From: Mesorhizobium sp. J428
GTDB lineage: Bacteria > Pseudomonadota > Alphaproteobacteria > Rhizobiales > Rhizobiaceae
Assembly (NCBI RefSeq): GCF_024699925.1
Contig: NZ_JAJOMX010000001.1
Coordinates: forward strand, 2,766,001-2,830,000
Reading direction: 5' to 3'
Length of the DNA stretch: 64,000 nt
In this document: positions 17,241 to 27,283 of the stretch, piece after piece
Position numbering within the stretch: the stretch's first letter is position 1
How the letters are laid out: every line of letters begins with the position of its first letter
Made by a program: the position numbers and the translations under genes
The notes under the pieces: model-generated
Seen by the model: only the letters and a program-made list of their open reading frames with translations
Databases searched by the model: none
Told to the model about the DNA's origin: nothing

Positions 17241-18380
17241 CGTCTTCCGCGGGTCGAAGGCGTCGCGCACGGCTTCGCCGATGAAGATCAGCAGCGACAG
17301 CATGATGGCGATGGTGAAGAAGCCGGTGAGGCCGAGCCAGGGGGCGGATAGGTTGCGCTGGCCCTGCTTCAGCAGTTCGCCGAGCGACGCGGAGCCCGGC
17401 GGCAGGCCGAGGCCGAGGAAGTCGAGCGAAGTGAGCGTCGAGATCGAGCCGTTGAGGATGAAGGGCAGGAAGGTCAGCGTCGCCACCATCGCGTTGGGCA
17501 GGAGGTGGCGGTACATGATGGTGCGGTCCGGCACGCCAAGCGCGCGCGCGGCGTTGACATATTCGAAGTTGCGCGCGCGCAGGAACTCGGCGCGGACCAC
17601 GCCGACGAAGCCAACCCAGGTGAATAAAAGCATGATGCCGAGCAGGATGAAGAAGCCCGGCGGCAGGACTGCAGACATGATCAGGATCAGGTAGAGCACC
17701 GGGATCGACGACCAGATCTCGATGACGCGTTGCAGCAGCAGGTCGGTCCAGCCGCCGAAATAGCCCTGAACTGCGCCGGCAGTGACGCCGATGACCGCCG
17801 AGGCTGCTGTCAGCACCAGTCCGAACAGCACCGAGATGCGGAAGCCGTAGATGACGCGTGCCAGCACGTCGCGGGTCTGGTCGTCTGTGCCGAGCCAGTT
17901 CCAGTTGCCGACCGTGCAGTTGGGGTCGTTCACGCCGTGCGGGTAGCGCTGGCAGCGGAACTCCTTGTCGTACATCCAGGACGGCTTGGCGGGCGCGGCT
18001 TCGGGAATGTCGTTGTTGACGGTGCGATACGAGTAGCGGATCGGCGGCCAGATCAGCCAGCCGTTCGCCTCGATCTCTTCCGAGATCACCGGATCACGGT
18101 AATCCGTGACGGCGTAGAAGCCGCCGAACTTCTCTTCCGGATAATCCACCAGCACGGGAACGAGCAGCTCGCCCTTGTAGAAGGCGAGCACAGGCTTGTC
18201 GTTGGCGATGAACTCGGAAAACAGCGACAGGACGAACAGGACCAGGAAGATCCAGAGCGACCAGTAGCCGCGCCGGTTGGCCTTGAAGTTCTGCCAGCGG
18301 CGCTGGTTGAGCGGCGAGAGCCACGGTCTGCGGGCGGCACGCTCGGTCTCGACCTCGGTCTTTTCGACGATGTCCGTCAT
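17232..18380 (-). CDS. yejE: Peptide ABC transporter permease YejE
   Basis: A 382-residue inner-membrane permease. It has a cytoplasmic N-terminus, a first helix (about 37-57), a long periplasmic loop characteristic of YejE with W-N-W-L-G-T-D-D-Q-T-R-D-V-L-A-R, and then the transport domain with the EAA loop E-Y-V-N-A-A-R-A-L-G and five helices. Its ATG overlaps the yejB stop (TGATG), showing translational coupling. It would normally be followed directly by yejF, but here vapBC intervenes. Confidence 0.93.
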   Translation of the reverse strand: MTDIVEKTEVETERAARRPWLSPLNQRRWQNFKANRRGYWSLWIFLVLFVLSLFSEFIANDKPVLAFYKGELLVPVLVDYPEEKFGGFYAVTDYRDPVISEEIEANGWLIWPPIRYSYRTVNNDIPEAAPAKPSWMYDKEFRCQRYPHGVNDPNCTVGNWNWLGTDDQTRDVLARVIYGFRISVLFGLVLTAASAVIGVTAGAVQGYFGGWTDLLLQRVIEIWSSIPVLYLILIMSAVLPPGFFILLGIMLLFTWVGFVGVVRAEFLRARNFEYVNAARALGVPDRTIMYRHLLPNAMVATLTFLPFILNGSISTLTSLDFLGLGLPPGSASLGELLKQGQRNLSAPWLGLTGFFTIAIMLSLLIFIGEAVRDAFDPRKTFR

Positions 18381-19531
18381 CAGACGTCGCGCCTCTCGAA
18401 GTCGATGCGCGGATCGATCCAGGTGTAGGTAAGGTCGGAGATCAATGTCGTGACGAGGCCGATCAGGCCGAAGATGTAGAGGCTGGCGAACACGACCGGA
18501 TAGTCGCGGTCGAGGATCGACTGGAACGACAGCAGGCCCAGCCCGTCCAGTGAGAAGATGTTCTCGATCAGCAGCGAACCGGTGAAGAACACCGAGATGA
18601 ATGCCCCCGGGAAGCCGGCGATGACGATAAGCATCGCGTTGCGGAAGACGTGCCGGTAGAGCACCTGGCCCTCGGTCAGCCCCTTGGCGCGCGCGGTCAC
18701 GACATACTGCTTGCGGATCTCTTCGAGGAACGAGTTCTTGGTGAGCAGCGTCGTGGTGGCGAAGGCGGAGAGCACCATCGCCGTCAATGGCAGCGTCAGG
18801 TGCCAGAAATAGTCGACGACCTTGCCCCAGAGCGAGAGCTGGTCCCAGTTCTCGGAGGTGAGGCCCCTGAGCGGGAAGCAGTCGCAGCCCAGCCGGAAGC
18901 CGTAGAACTGATCGCCCGATGTGAAGCCTATCGGGAAGGAATTGCCGCCGGCGAACAGGATCATCAGCAGGATCGCGAACAGGAAGCCGGGGATCGCATA
19001 GCCGACGATGACCACGCCGCTGGTCCAGATATCGAAGGCCGACCCGTCCTTCACTGCCTTCCTGATCCCGAGCGGGATGGAGATGATGTAGGAGATCAGC
19101 GTGATCCAGAGACCGAGGGAGATCGACACCGGCATCTTTTCGAGGATCAGGTCGACGACACGGATATCGCGGAAGAAGCTCTCGCCGAAGTCGAAGCGGG
19201 CATAGTCCCACACCATCTTGCCGAAGCGCTCGAGCGGCGGCTTATCGAAGCCGAACTGCTTTTCGAGCTCGGCGATGAATTCGGGGTCCAGTCCTTGTGC
19301 GCCGCGGTATTTGGAGGAGGATTCGCCGCCGAAGTTCTCGACGTTCTGCGCCCCAGCATCGCCGCCCCCGCCGGACAGCCGGTCGGAGCCGGCGCTGGTG
19401 CCGTTGATGCGCGCAATGACCTGCTCGACCGGACCGCCCGGCGCGAACTGGATCAGCACGAAGGAAATGGCCATGATCCCGAACAGGGTCGGGATCATCA
19501 GGAGCAGGCGGCGGGCGATATAGGCGCCCAT
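18380..19531 (-). CDS. yejB: Peptide ABC transporter permease YejB
   Basis: A 383-residue permease. The N-terminal helix ([16 protein letters not shown]) and the P-G-G-P-V-E motif are typical of YejB/DppB. The EAA loop is [14 protein letters not shown] long Gly/Ser-rich periplasmic insertion (about 45-75) is also a YejB trait. It forms the channel with YejE. It lies 36 nt after the second yejA gene. Confidence 0.93.
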   Translation of the reverse strand: MGAYIARRLLLMIPTLFGIMAISFVLIQFAPGGPVEQVIARINGTSAGSDRLSGGGGDAGAQNVENFGGESSSKYRGAQGLDPEFIAELEKQFGFDKPPLERFGKMVWDYARFDFGESFFRDIRVVDLILEKMPVSISLGLWITLISYIISIPLGIRKAVKDGSAFDIWTSGVVIVGYAIPGFLFAILLMILFAGGNSFPIGFTSGDQFYGFRLGCDCFPLRGLTSENWDQLSLWGKVVDYFWHLTLPLTAMVLSAFATTTLLTKNSFLEEIRKQYVVTARAKGLTEGQVLYRHVFRNAMLIVIAGFPGAFISVFFTGSLLIENIFSLDGLGLLSFQSILDRDYPVVFASLYIFGLIGLVTTLISDLTYTWIDPRIDFERRDV

Positions 19532-19567
19532 CAGACGCCCTTCATGCAGGTTTGGCCGGTTATCCGG

Positions 19568-21442
19568 TCAGAGTTTGCCAATTGCCCTCGCTTTTTCCGC
19601 ATCGAACCACCACAGCGCTTCGACCGGGAAGCCGTAGTCCGGCTTCGGCTCCCTGAATCCATAGATGTCCCAGTAGGCCGCCCGGTGATTCGCCGCGTGC
19701 CAATTTGGAATCCAGTCTCGCCGCGCGCGCAAGACCCGGTCGAGCGCGCGGATCGCCGCAACGAGGGCGTGACGGTCCAACGCCTTCGAAACGGCGGTCA
19801 GCAAATCGTCGACGGCGGGATCGGCCGTGCCGGGGAGGTTGCGGCTTCCCTTCACCGCGGCGGTGCTGGAGTGGAAGAACTGCTCTAGGTCGTCATAGGT
19901 CGGGGTGGCGCTCAGCGACGCCGCGATCGAGATCATGTCGAAATCGAAATCGGACTGCCGCACCGTATATTGGGCCGCATCCACCAGCCGGATGGAGGCA
20001 TCGATACCGATGGTCTTCATGTTCTCGACGAAGGGGGAATCGATGCGGATGAAGACCTCGTCGTTGACGAGGATCTCCAGCGCCAGCCGCTCGCCTCGGT
20101 CGTTGACGACAAAGGCCGACCCGTCGGGCTTGCGCCATCCGGCCTGCGCGAGGAGGTCGATGCCCCGGCGCAGCAGCCTGCGGTCGCGCCCCGTCCCGTC
20201 CGTGATCGGCTGCATGACCGCTTCGCCGAAGGTTTCATCGGGAATCCTGCCGCGGAGGGGTGCGAGCAGCGTCTGTTCCTCTGGGGAGGGGAGTCCCGTC
20301 GCGACGAACTCCGAGTTTTCGAAAAGCGAGTGCGACCGCTCGTAGGCGTCGTAGAACAGGTTGCGCTTCGTCCATTCGAAATCGAAGCACAGGCCGATCG
20401 CCTCGCGCACCCGCGCGTCCTTGAAGCGGTCGCGCCGCTGGTTGATCGCCCAGGCCTGCAGCGAAGGCTGCAGTTCGCGCGGGAACTCGCGCTTGACAAC
20501 TTTGCGCTCCGTGATGGCGGGGAAGTCGTAGCCGGTCGCCCAGGTCCGGGAGGTGAATTCCTGCCGGTAGAGCACGTTGCCTTTCTTGAAGGCCTCGAAG
20601 GCGGCCTGGCGATCCCGGTAGAGCTCGATGCGGATGCGGTCGAAATGGTTGAGGCCGTGATTGACCCCGAGATCGGCACCCCAGTAGTCGGGCACGCGAT
20701 CATATTCGATGAACTGGCCGGCGCGGAAGGTTCCGACCTTATAGAGGCCGGCGCCGAGCGGCGCCTTGAGCTGCGAGCCGTCGAACGGATTGGTCTCGAA
20801 GTAAGCCTTCGACACGATCGGAAAGCCGACGACGGACAGGATCGTGCGGTCGGACTGTTCGCCCGAGAAGGTGAGCCGGAACGTCTGCGGGTCGACCGCT
20901 ACCGCTTCTGTCATCCGCCCGAGCGACAGACGGAGGCCCGGATGGGCTTTCTGCTTGAAGAGGTTGTAGGTGTAGGCGACGTCCTCGGCGGTGAGCGGCG
21001 AGCCGTCGTGGAAGCGCGCCTGCGGCCGCAGCCTGAACTCGAAGGTGTTGCGGTCGGCCGAAATGCTCACCGTCTCGGCGATCAGCCCGTAGACCGCGTC
21101 CGGCTCGTCGAGCGCACGCGTCATCAGTGAATCGAAGCACATCTCCATGCGCGGCGGCGCGTCGCCGTTCGGCACGAAGGTGTTCAGCGTGTTGAACGTG
21201 TCGGGATTTTGGTTCCACAGCCAGTTCGGCGGCGAGAAGTTGAACGTCCCGCCCTGCGGCGCATCCGGGCTCGCATAGTCGAAATGGCCGAAACCCGCAG
21301 CATATTTCAGGTCGCCGAAGGCGGAGAGTCCGTGCAGCGGGGTCTCGGTGGGTGTTGCGGCGAACAGCGTCGAGGGCAGCGCGGGAAGGATCGCCGCGGC
21401 GCCTGCCGCCTGGAGGAACCCCCGGCGCGACAATGCCGCCAT
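19568..21442 (-). CDS. yejA: Extracellular peptide-binding protein YejA (second copy, Tat signal)
   Basis: A 624-residue family 5 solute-binding protein. The N-terminus has a twin-arginine signal, S-R-R-G-F-L-Q, followed by an Ala-rich helix, so export is probably by Tat. YejA/DppA motifs include G-F-x-x-F-D-Y-A-S-P-D-A-P-Q-G-G and F-H-D-G-S-P-L-T-A-E-D-V. It delivers peptides to YejBEF. The ATG at 21442 overlaps the stop of the upstream yejA paralogue (ATGA at 21445-21442). The reading frame extends much further upstream by chance, but that part is the antisense-frame shadow of the other yejA. Confidence 0.92.
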   Translation of the reverse strand: MAALSRRGFLQAAGAAAILPALPSTLFAATPTETPLHGLSAFGDLKYAAGFGHFDYASPDAPQGGTFNFSPPNWLWNQNPDTFNTLNTFVPNGDAPPRMEMCFDSLMTRALDEPDAVYGLIAETVSISADRNTFEFRLRPQARFHDGSPLTAEDVAYTYNLFKQKAHPGLRLSLGRMTEAVAVDPQTFRLTFSGEQSDRTILSVVGFPIVSKAYFETNPFDGSQLKAPLGAGLYKVGTFRAGQFIEYDRVPDYWGADLGVNHGLNHFDRIRIELYRDRQAAFEAFKKGNVLYRQEFTSRTWATGYDFPAITERKVVKREFPRELQPSLQAWAINQRRDRFKDARVREAIGLCFDFEWTKRNLFYDAYERSHSLFENSEFVATGLPSPEEQTLLAPLRGRIPDETFGEAVMQPITDGTGRDRRLLRRGIDLLAQAGWRKPDGSAFVVNDRGERLALEILVNDEVFIRIDSPFVENMKTIGIDASIRLVDAAQYTVRQSDFDFDMISIAASLSATPTYDDLEQFFHSSTAAVKGSRNLPGTADPAVDDLLTAVSKALDRHALVAAIRALDRVLRARRDWIPNWHAANHRAAYWDIYGFREPKPDYGFPVEALWWFDAEKARAIGKL

Positions 21443-23305
21443 CAGTTCGGAATCCCGAACTTGGCGTTCAGCGCCTTTTCCTTCTCGGGGTCTATCCAGA
21501 ACGATTCGAGGTCCGGGCCGATGACCTTTGTCGGCTGCGGCTCCGGTATGCCGAACTTGTCCCAGTAGGCCAGCCAGACGAACGGTCGGTGGTATTGCGG
21601 AACGACGTAGTAGCCCCACAGCAGAACGCGATCGAGGGCATGGGTGGCGACGACCTGGTCTTCGCGGCTCTTTGCAAAGATCACCCGTTCGATCAGCGCG
21701 TCGACAACGGGGTCCTTGATGCCTGAGTAATTGCGCGAACCCGGCCTGTCGGCATCCTTCGATCCCCAGTAGGTGCGCTGTTCGTTGCCCGGCGACTGCG
21801 ATTGCGGCAGCACCGCGATCAGCATGTCGTAGTCGTAGTTGTTCTGCCGCGCGATATACTGGCTGACGTCCACCATGCGGACCGGCGCGTCGATGCCGAG
21901 CTTGCGCATGTTGGTGATCAGCGGCATGCCGATGAATTCCTGGTAGTCGCCGGCGATCAGCAGCTCCGCCCGAAATTGCTGGCCCGTCGCGGCGTTCACC
22001 AGCTTGCCGTCGTTGATCACCCAACCCGCCTCGGCGAACAGCTTCACGGCCTCGCGCAGGTGGGCGCGTTCCGACTGCGGCGTGTCGAAGACCGGCAGTT
22101 TGAATTCCTGCGTGAAGAGTTCCGGCGGCAGCTTGTCCCTGTAAGGTTCAAGGATCGCGAGTTCCTCGCCCTGAGGTATGCCGGAGGAGGCCAGTTCCTG
22201 GCCGACGAAGTAGCTGTTGGTGCGCTTGTTGAGGTTGAACGTGCGCGTCTTGTTGAAGGTTTCGAAATCGTAGAGCAGCGTCAGCGCCTGGCGCACGCGC
22301 CTGTCCTTGAACTGGTCGCGACGCATGTTGAGGACGTAGCCCTGCATCGGTTCGCCGGATTCGTCCTTGAATTCCTTCTTGATGACCTGGCCCGCCTTGG
22401 CCGCGGGAAAGTCGTATCCCGTCATCCAGCGTGGCGGCTGGTTCTCGACACGCAGATCCTCATAGCCGCCCTTGATGAACGCCTGCCATTCCGCCGTCTG
22501 GTCGAGGACGTAGCGGTAACGCCGGCGGTCGAAATTGTTTCGGCCGACATTAATCGGCAGGTCGCTCGCCCAGTAGTCCTCGACGCGCGTCCAGGTGATA
22601 TCGGTTCCCGGCTTGAAGCTCTCGATCCTGTAGGCGCCGGAGCCCAGCGGCGCCTCCAGCGTCGGCCGCGAGATGTCACGCTTCTCGCCCTTGGCGTTTG
22701 TTCCCTCCCACCAGTGCTTCGGCAGGACCACAAGATCGCCCATGATCATGGGGAGTTCGCGGTTGCCGCCCTGGTCGAACTCGAACCGCACCTCCCTGTC
22801 GCTCACTTTCACCGCCTGCTTCACATTGCCGAAATAGCTGATGAAGTCCGGGCTGATCTTCTTGAGGGTGTCGAATGACCAGATCACGTCCTCGACCGTG
22901 ATCGGCTGGCCGTCGTGCCATCTGGCCTTCGGGTTCAGCCGATAGGTCGCGCTCGAAAAATCGTCCGGATAGGAGAAGGCCTCGGCGATGAAGGCATGAT
23001 TCGTCGTCGGCTCATCGATGGATTTCGCCATCAGCGTGTCCCACAGCAGGCCGCCCTGAAAATTGAGCCCAGCCGCCGACCTTACCGATGGCAATGAATG
23101 GATTGAAGCTGTCGAACGTCCCCACCGCGACGGAATTCAGCGTGCCGCCCTTTGGCGCGTTCGGATTCACGTGGTCGTAGTGTTTGAACGTGTCGCCGTA
23201 TCGGGATGGCTCGCCCATTCGATCCGAGGTGCGCCATTCCTGGGCTTGGCCCGGAATGGCCCAGAAGACGGTAGCGGCAAGCGCGGCGGCTCTCAGCAGG
23301 TTCAT
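21442..23305 (-). CDS. yejA: Extracellular peptide-binding protein YejA (first copy; frameshifted near 23080)
   Basis: First gene of the yej operon, a paralogue of the next gene. Sec signal peptide M-N-L-L-R-A-A-A-L-A-A-T (1-22). Family motifs: Y-D-H-V-N-P-N-A-P-K-G-G-T-L near residue 50, and W-H-D-G-Q-P-I-T-V-E-D-V. The frame breaks at about 23075-23085, after F-N-P-F-I-A-I-G-K; the next frame continues A-A-G-L-N-F-Q-G-G-L-L-W-D-T-L. This needs one extra base, or two missing bases. The corrected protein is about 620 residues. Two solute-binding proteins in one yej operon is common in rhizobia and probably broadens substrate range. Confidence 0.88.
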
Positions 23306-23344
23306 TCGGGCGCGTTCTCCCTGGCGACGACAGACGGACGATAA

Positions 23345-23373
23345 CAAAAAAGCCGGGCTGAACCCGGCTTTTT
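23345..23373 (-). terminator. Rho-independent terminator after the cytochrome c gene
   Basis: Stem AGCCGGG/CCCGGCT (23351-23357 with 23363-23369), a CTGAA loop, and flanking A- and T-runs, so it could act in both directions. Read on the minus strand it ends the cytochrome c transcript before the yej operon begins. Confidence 0.85.
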
Positions 23374-23397
23374 CGTGATGTCGATCTGAAAATATCG

Positions 23398-24054
23398 TTA
23401 CTGCGCCGGTGCGGCGGGGGCGGCCGGTGCAGCAGGAGCCGGGTTGGCCGTTTCGGTCGCGGGCTCGGTCGTCGCGCCAGCTGCCGGTGCGGGCACTGCG
23501 TCGGCGGCGGGAAGCGGCGCCGGCGTGTCGGCCAGGGTGCGCAGGTAGGCGATGATGTTGGCGCGGTCACCCACGGCCTTGATGCCGGGGAAGTTCATCG
23601 CGGTACCCTTCACGACCGCCTTCGGATTGGTCAGGAACTCGCTGAGGTGCTCATAGTCCCAGTTCGGCCGCTCACCGGCATGGGCCTTCATCGCGGCGGA
23701 GTAGGAATAGCCCTCATGCGAGGCAACCGGACGGTCGACGATGCCCCAGAGGTTCGGGCCGATCTTGTTGGCACCGCCCTTCTCGGGCGTGTGGCAGGCC
23801 GCGCAGCGCTTGAAGAGCGTCTCGCCGGCGCCCACGTCGGCGCTGGCCAGCAGCGGCCCGACGGGCTCGGGCGCGGCCGGGCCGGACGCTTCGCCGCCGG
23901 CACCAGCCTCGGGCTCCAGCGCTGCGATCTCGAAGCCGGCCTTTTCGGGCGCATGCGACGCGAACAGCGAATCCGAGATCAGGCTGAGCGAAAAGACGAC
24001 GAAAACGGTGCCGAGGATCGCCCCGATGATCTTGTTGAATTCGAACGAGTCCAT
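23398..24054 (-). CDS. cycM: Membrane-anchored c-type cytochrome (CycM-like)
   Basis: A 218-residue class I cytochrome c. An uncleaved N-terminal helix (about 8-30) is followed by an acidic Pro/Ala-rich linker and the haem domain, with C-A-A-C-H at 84-88 and the axial Met in K-G-T-A-M-N-F-P-G. A Pro/Ala-rich C-terminal tail of about 45 residues follows. CycM-type proteins carry electrons from the bc1 complex to aa3 oxidase in rhizobia. The ATG at 24054 starts the anchor; a longer in-frame extension lacks cytochrome character. It is divergent from kdsB, a conserved rhizobial arrangement. Confidence 0.87.
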   Translation of the reverse strand: MDSFEFNKIIGAILGTVFVVFSLSLISDSLFASHAPEKAGFEIAALEPEAGAGGEASGPAAPEPVGPLLASADVGAGETLFKRCAACHTPEKGGANKIGPNLWGIVDRPVASHEGYSYSAAMKAHAGERPNWDYEHLSEFLTNPKAVVKGTAMNFPGIKAVGDRANIIAYLRTLADTPAPLPAADAVPAPAAGATTEPATETANPAPAAPAAPAAPAQ

Positions 24055-24239
24055 GCCTCTCCGTGCTCCCGTCGCGGTGCGGGCTGGAGCGTTCGCCGTC
24101 CGCCCTCTTCCCAAATAACAAACAGCCGGCTGGGGAGCCGGTGAAAGCGGGCGGAAACTAGGTCTTTTGCGATAAGTTCGCAACACCTATAAGGGCCTTC
24201 CCCCGTGAGACGTTTTGCCACTTCCTGCCGGTCCGATCC

Positions 24240-24965
24240 ATGAACGCGCTGATCCTCATTCCTGCCCGCATAGCCGCGACGCGCCTGCCCGGAAAGCCGC
24301 TTGCCGACATCAACGGCACGCCGATGATCGTGCATGTTGCGCGCCGCGCCGCCGAGAGCGGGCTCGGGCGGGTGGTGGTGGCGACCGATTCCCGCGACGT
24401 GGCGGAGGCGGTGACGGGGGCAGGTTTTGAGATCGCCATGACGCGCGCCGACCACCAGTCCGGCTCTGATCGCATCTTCGAGGCGCTGACGGCGCTCGAT
24501 CCAGCCGGTGCGGTCGAAACGGTCGTCAATCTGCAGGGCGACCTCCCGACTATCGACCCGGCCTCGATCCGGGCCGCGCTCGCCCCTCTTGGTGATCCGG
24601 CGGTGGATATCTCGACACTGGGCGTGGAGATCACGCGCGAGGAGGAAAAGACCAATTCCAACGTGGTGAAGATCGTCGGCTCGCCGCTCTCACCGGCCAG
24701 GCTGCGTGCGCTCTATTTCACCCGCGCGACCGCGCCCTGGGGCGAGGGGCCGCTCTATCACCACGTCGGCATTTACGCCTATCGGCGCGCCGCACTGGCG
24801 CGATTCGTCGCCCTGCGGCAATCTGCGCTTGAACAGCGCGAGAAACTGGAGCAGTTGCGGGCGCTCGAAGCCGGAATGCGCATCGACGTCGCGATCGTGG
24901 ATGCGGTGCCGCTCGGCGTCGATACGCCGGAAGACCTCGAGCGCGCCCGCGCGATGCTCGCATAA
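24240..24965 (+). CDS. kdsB: 3-deoxy-manno-octulosonate cytidylyltransferase
   Basis: A 241-residue enzyme that makes CMP-Kdo from CTP and Kdo for lipopolysaccharide core synthesis. The N-terminal nucleotide-binding signature [15 protein letters not shown] is present, with V-V-N-L-Q-G-D-L-P (metal-binding Asp) near residue 100 and a C-terminal G-V-D-T-P-E-D-L-E motif. The length is normal. It is 14 nt upstream of pheA and transcribed with it. Confidence 0.94.
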   Translation: MNALILIPARIAATRLPGKPLADINGTPMIVHVARRAAESGLGRVVVATDSRDVAEAVTGAGFEIAMTRADHQSGSDRIFEALTALDPAGAVETVVNLQGDLPTIDPASIRAALAPLGDPAVDISTLGVEITREEEKTNSNVVKIVGSPLSPARLRALYFTRATAPWGEGPLYHHVGIYAYRRAALARFVALRQSALEQREKLEQLRALEAGMRIDVAIVDAVPLGVDTPEDLERARAMLA

Positions 24966-24979
24966 GCAGGACGAACCGC

Positions 24980-25843
24980 ATGCCGCTGAAGACAAACCGC
25001 ATCTCCTTCCAAGGGGAACCAGGCGCGAACTCCGACACGGCGTCCCGTGAGATGTTTCCGTCGATGGAGCCGCTGCCCTGCGCCACCTTTGAAGACGCCT
25101 TCAACGCGGTGGAGTCGGGTAAGGCGGACTTGGCGATGATCCCGATCGAGAACACGATCGCGGGGCGGGTCGCCGACATCCACCACCTGCTGCCGGAATC
25201 GAAGCTGCACATCGTCGGCGAGTATTTCCTGCCGATCCATTTCCAGCTCATGGTCCTGCCGGGCGTCCAGCGCTCGGAGATCAAGACGGTGCACAGCCAC
25301 ATCCATGCACTCGGCCAGTGCCGCAAATACATCCGCAAGAACGGCTGGAAAGGCGTGATCGCCGGCGACACGGCGGGCGCGGCGCGCCTCATTGCCGACG
25401 TGCAGGACCGCTCGATGGCGGCGCTCGCGCCGCGCCTGGCGGCCAAGCTCTACGGGCTCGATATCCTCGAGGAGAACGTCGAGGACGCTGCCAGCAACGT
25501 CACCCGCTTCGTTGTGCTGACGAAGAGCAAGGAATGGGTGGAGCGCCCGACGCCCGACGCGCAGATGATGACGACGTTCATGTTCCGCGTGCGCAACGTG
25601 CCGGCCGCCCTCTACAAGGCGATGGGCGGCTTCGCGACCAACGGCGTCAACATCACCAAGCTGGAAAGCTACCAGCTCGGCGCTTTCACGGCGACGCTGT
25701 TCTACGCCGACATCGAAGGCCATCCCGAAGATCCGGGCGTGAAGAACGCGCTGGAGGAACTCAAGTTCTTCTCGCGCGAGGTGCGCATCCTCGGCGTCTA
25801 CCCGCGCAGCCCCTCGCGCGAGGAGTGGAAGGTGGCGGACTGA
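24980..25843 (+). CDS. pheA: Prephenate dehydratase
   Basis: A 287-residue mono-functional prephenate dehydratase for phenylalanine synthesis. The catalytic domain (about 8-185) has A-D-L-A-M-I-P-I-E-N-T-I-A-G-R and the active-site N-V-T-R-F-V-V. It is followed by an ACT regulatory domain (about 200-280) with G-V-N-I-T-K-L-E-S, the Phe-binding motif, so feedback inhibition by phenylalanine is likely. There is no chorismate mutase domain. It shares the kdsB transcript. Confidence 0.95.
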   Translation: MPLKTNRISFQGEPGANSDTASREMFPSMEPLPCATFEDAFNAVESGKADLAMIPIENTIAGRVADIHHLLPESKLHIVGEYFLPIHFQLMVLPGVQRSEIKTVHSHIHALGQCRKYIRKNGWKGVIAGDTAGAARLIADVQDRSMAALAPRLAAKLYGLDILEENVEDAASNVTRFVVLTKSKEWVERPTPDAQMMTTFMFRVRNVPAALYKAMGGFATNGVNITKLESYQLGAFTATLFYADIEGHPEDPGVKNALEELKFFSREVRILGVYPRSPSREEWKVAD

Positions 25844-25850
25844 GCGTGGC

Positions 25851-25882
25851 CTTGCCACACGGGAAAATCCGTGCGTGGCAAG
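25851..25882. terminator. Hairpin between convergent pheA and nudC
   Basis: CTTGCCAC (25851-25858) pairs with GTGGCAAG (25875-25882), and an inner ACGG/CCGT adds four more pairs. It lies between two convergent genes but lacks a clear T-run, so terminator function is likely but not certain. Confidence 0.5.
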
Positions 25883-25897
25883 AAATGTTGCCGACCG

Positions 25898-26839
25898 CTA
25901 CGCGCCTTCCGCCCAGGTCCTGATCAGCAGGTTCGCGATCGCCGAGCGGGGCGGGGTCTTGATCCCTTCCGGCGATCGGCCGGCGATGATCTCGTTCACC
26001 TCCGCGCGCGTGAACCAGCGGACATCTTCCAGCTCCGTCTTGTCGGCGACGATCTCCTCGTTCAGCGCCTCGCCGAAGCAGCCGATCATCAGCGAATAGG
26101 GGAAGGGCCACGGCTGGCTGGCGTGATACGCGACGCGGCCGAGCCTTATGCCCGCCTCCTCGAAGGTCTCGCGGCGCACGGCGTCCTCGATCGTCTCGCC
26201 CGGCTCGATGAAACCCGCGAGGCAGGAGTACATGCCCGGCGGGAAATGCGGGCTGCGGCCCATCAGGCAGCGCTCCTGCGTCACCGCGAGCATGATCGCG
26301 ACAGGGTCGGTGCGCGGGAAATGCTCGGCCTTGCAGTTGCCGCATACCCTCTTGTAGCCGCCGGCGCGAATTTCCGTCTCATGGCCGCAGCGGCCGCAGA
26401 AACGGTGGGTGCCGTGCCAGGCGAGCAGGGCGCCGGCCTGGGCCACAGCGCCGAGATCGTCCTCGGCGAGCAGGCCCTGGACGTTCACCGAACGGAAGTC
26501 GATCGCCTTCACGCCGTCCGGCAGTTCCTCGGGTTCTAAGCCCGCGGGTGCGGCGAGTGCCGGACCTCTCGCATCCCAACCGAGCAGGATTGCCTGATCG
26601 GTGACGGCGCCGAGCGAGGCGGCGGCGAAGGGACGGTACCACGGATCGAAACCCTCGCGCCCCTCCTTGAGATAGACACGCCCGGCTTTGATGAGCATCA
26701 GCCGTGCGGCAGGGTCTTCGAGCGCACGGGCGGTCGAATCATCGCTCCGCTGCTCCGAGCGCCTGTCGATCAGATTGCCGGTAAACCCGACCATCTTGCT
26801 GGGCTCGCGCGCCGGCGCGTCGAAAAGGCTGGAGATCAT
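25898..26839 (-). CDS. nudC: NADH pyrophosphatase NudC (NAD-capped RNA decapping hydrolase)
   Basis: A 313-residue Nudix enzyme. It has an N-terminal domain, a zinc ribbon (F-C-G-R-C-G and V-C-G-N-C, about residues 140-165), and the Nudix box G-F-I-E-P-G-E-T-I-E-D-A with R-E-T-F-E-E-A-G-I (about 205-228). The NudC-specific motif S-Q-P-W-P-F-P-Y-S follows. It hydrolyses NAD(H) and removes NAD caps from RNA. It lies 12 nt downstream of the HIT gene on the same strand. Confidence 0.94.
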   Translation of the reverse strand: MISSLFDAPAREPSKMVGFTGNLIDRRSEQRSDDSTARALEDPAARLMLIKAGRVYLKEGREGFDPWYRPFAAASLGAVTDQAILLGWDARGPALAAPAGLEPEELPDGVKAIDFRSVNVQGLLAEDDLGAVAQAGALLAWHGTHRFCGRCGHETEIRAGGYKRVCGNCKAEHFPRTDPVAIMLAVTQERCLMGRSPHFPPGMYSCLAGFIEPGETIEDAVRRETFEEAGIRLGRVAYHASQPWPFPYSLMIGCFGEALNEEIVADKTELEDVRWFTRAEVNEIIAGRSPEGIKTPPRSAIANLLIRTWAEGA

Positions 26840-26851
26840 GATATTCTGCTG

Positions 26852-27283
26852 TCAGGTCTGGGTGGAAAGCGCCGAGCGCATGCGTTCGGCGAAGGCGTGG
26901 CGGTCTTCGGTCCGGTAGGGCTCGCGCACGCCGTAGCCCCACACCGGGCCGGGCCAGCCCGGATCGCCGATGTTGCGGGCGACGACATGCACGTGCAACT
27001 GGCGCACCACATTGCCGAGCGCGCCGGTGTTGATCTTGGTGCACGCCGTCTCCGTCTTGAGGGCCTGCGCGACGAGATTGGTCTCGAAGGTCAGCATCGC
27101 CTGGTCGAGCGGGGTGAGATCGTGCATCTCGGCGATGAGCGGGCGCTGCGGCACGAGAACCAGCCAGGGCCACCGCCGGTCATCCATCAGCCGAAGCTCG
27201 CACAGGCCGAGCCACATCAGCGGAACGCTGTCAGCGTCCAGCCGGCGATCGAGTTCGAATCCCGGCTGATGACCAGGCAGCAT
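26852..27283 (-). CDS. HIT family hydrolase
   Basis: A 143-residue histidine-triad protein with the active-site motif Q-L-H-V-H-V-V-A-R near residue 100. It also has a W-P-W-L-V-L-V-P-Q strand and P-L-D-Q-A-M-L helix typical of the short HIT class. It is likely a nucleotide hydrolase or transferase of unknown substrate. The ATG at 27283 was chosen because upstream in-frame sequence is non-coding in character. It probably forms a two-gene operon with nudC. Confidence 0.86.
   Translation of the reverse strand: MLPGHQPGFELDRRLDADSVPLMWLGLCELRLMDDRRWPWLVLVPQRPLIAEMHDLTPLDQAMLTFETNLVAQALKTETACTKINTGALGNVVRQLHVHVVARNIGDPGWPGPVWGYGVREPYRTEDRHAFAERMRSALSTQT

Noticed and set aside
21443-22024. Upstream extension of the second yejA frame
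   Set aside because: It overlaps the first yejA in a different frame, and the real start at 21442 gives a Tat signal peptide.
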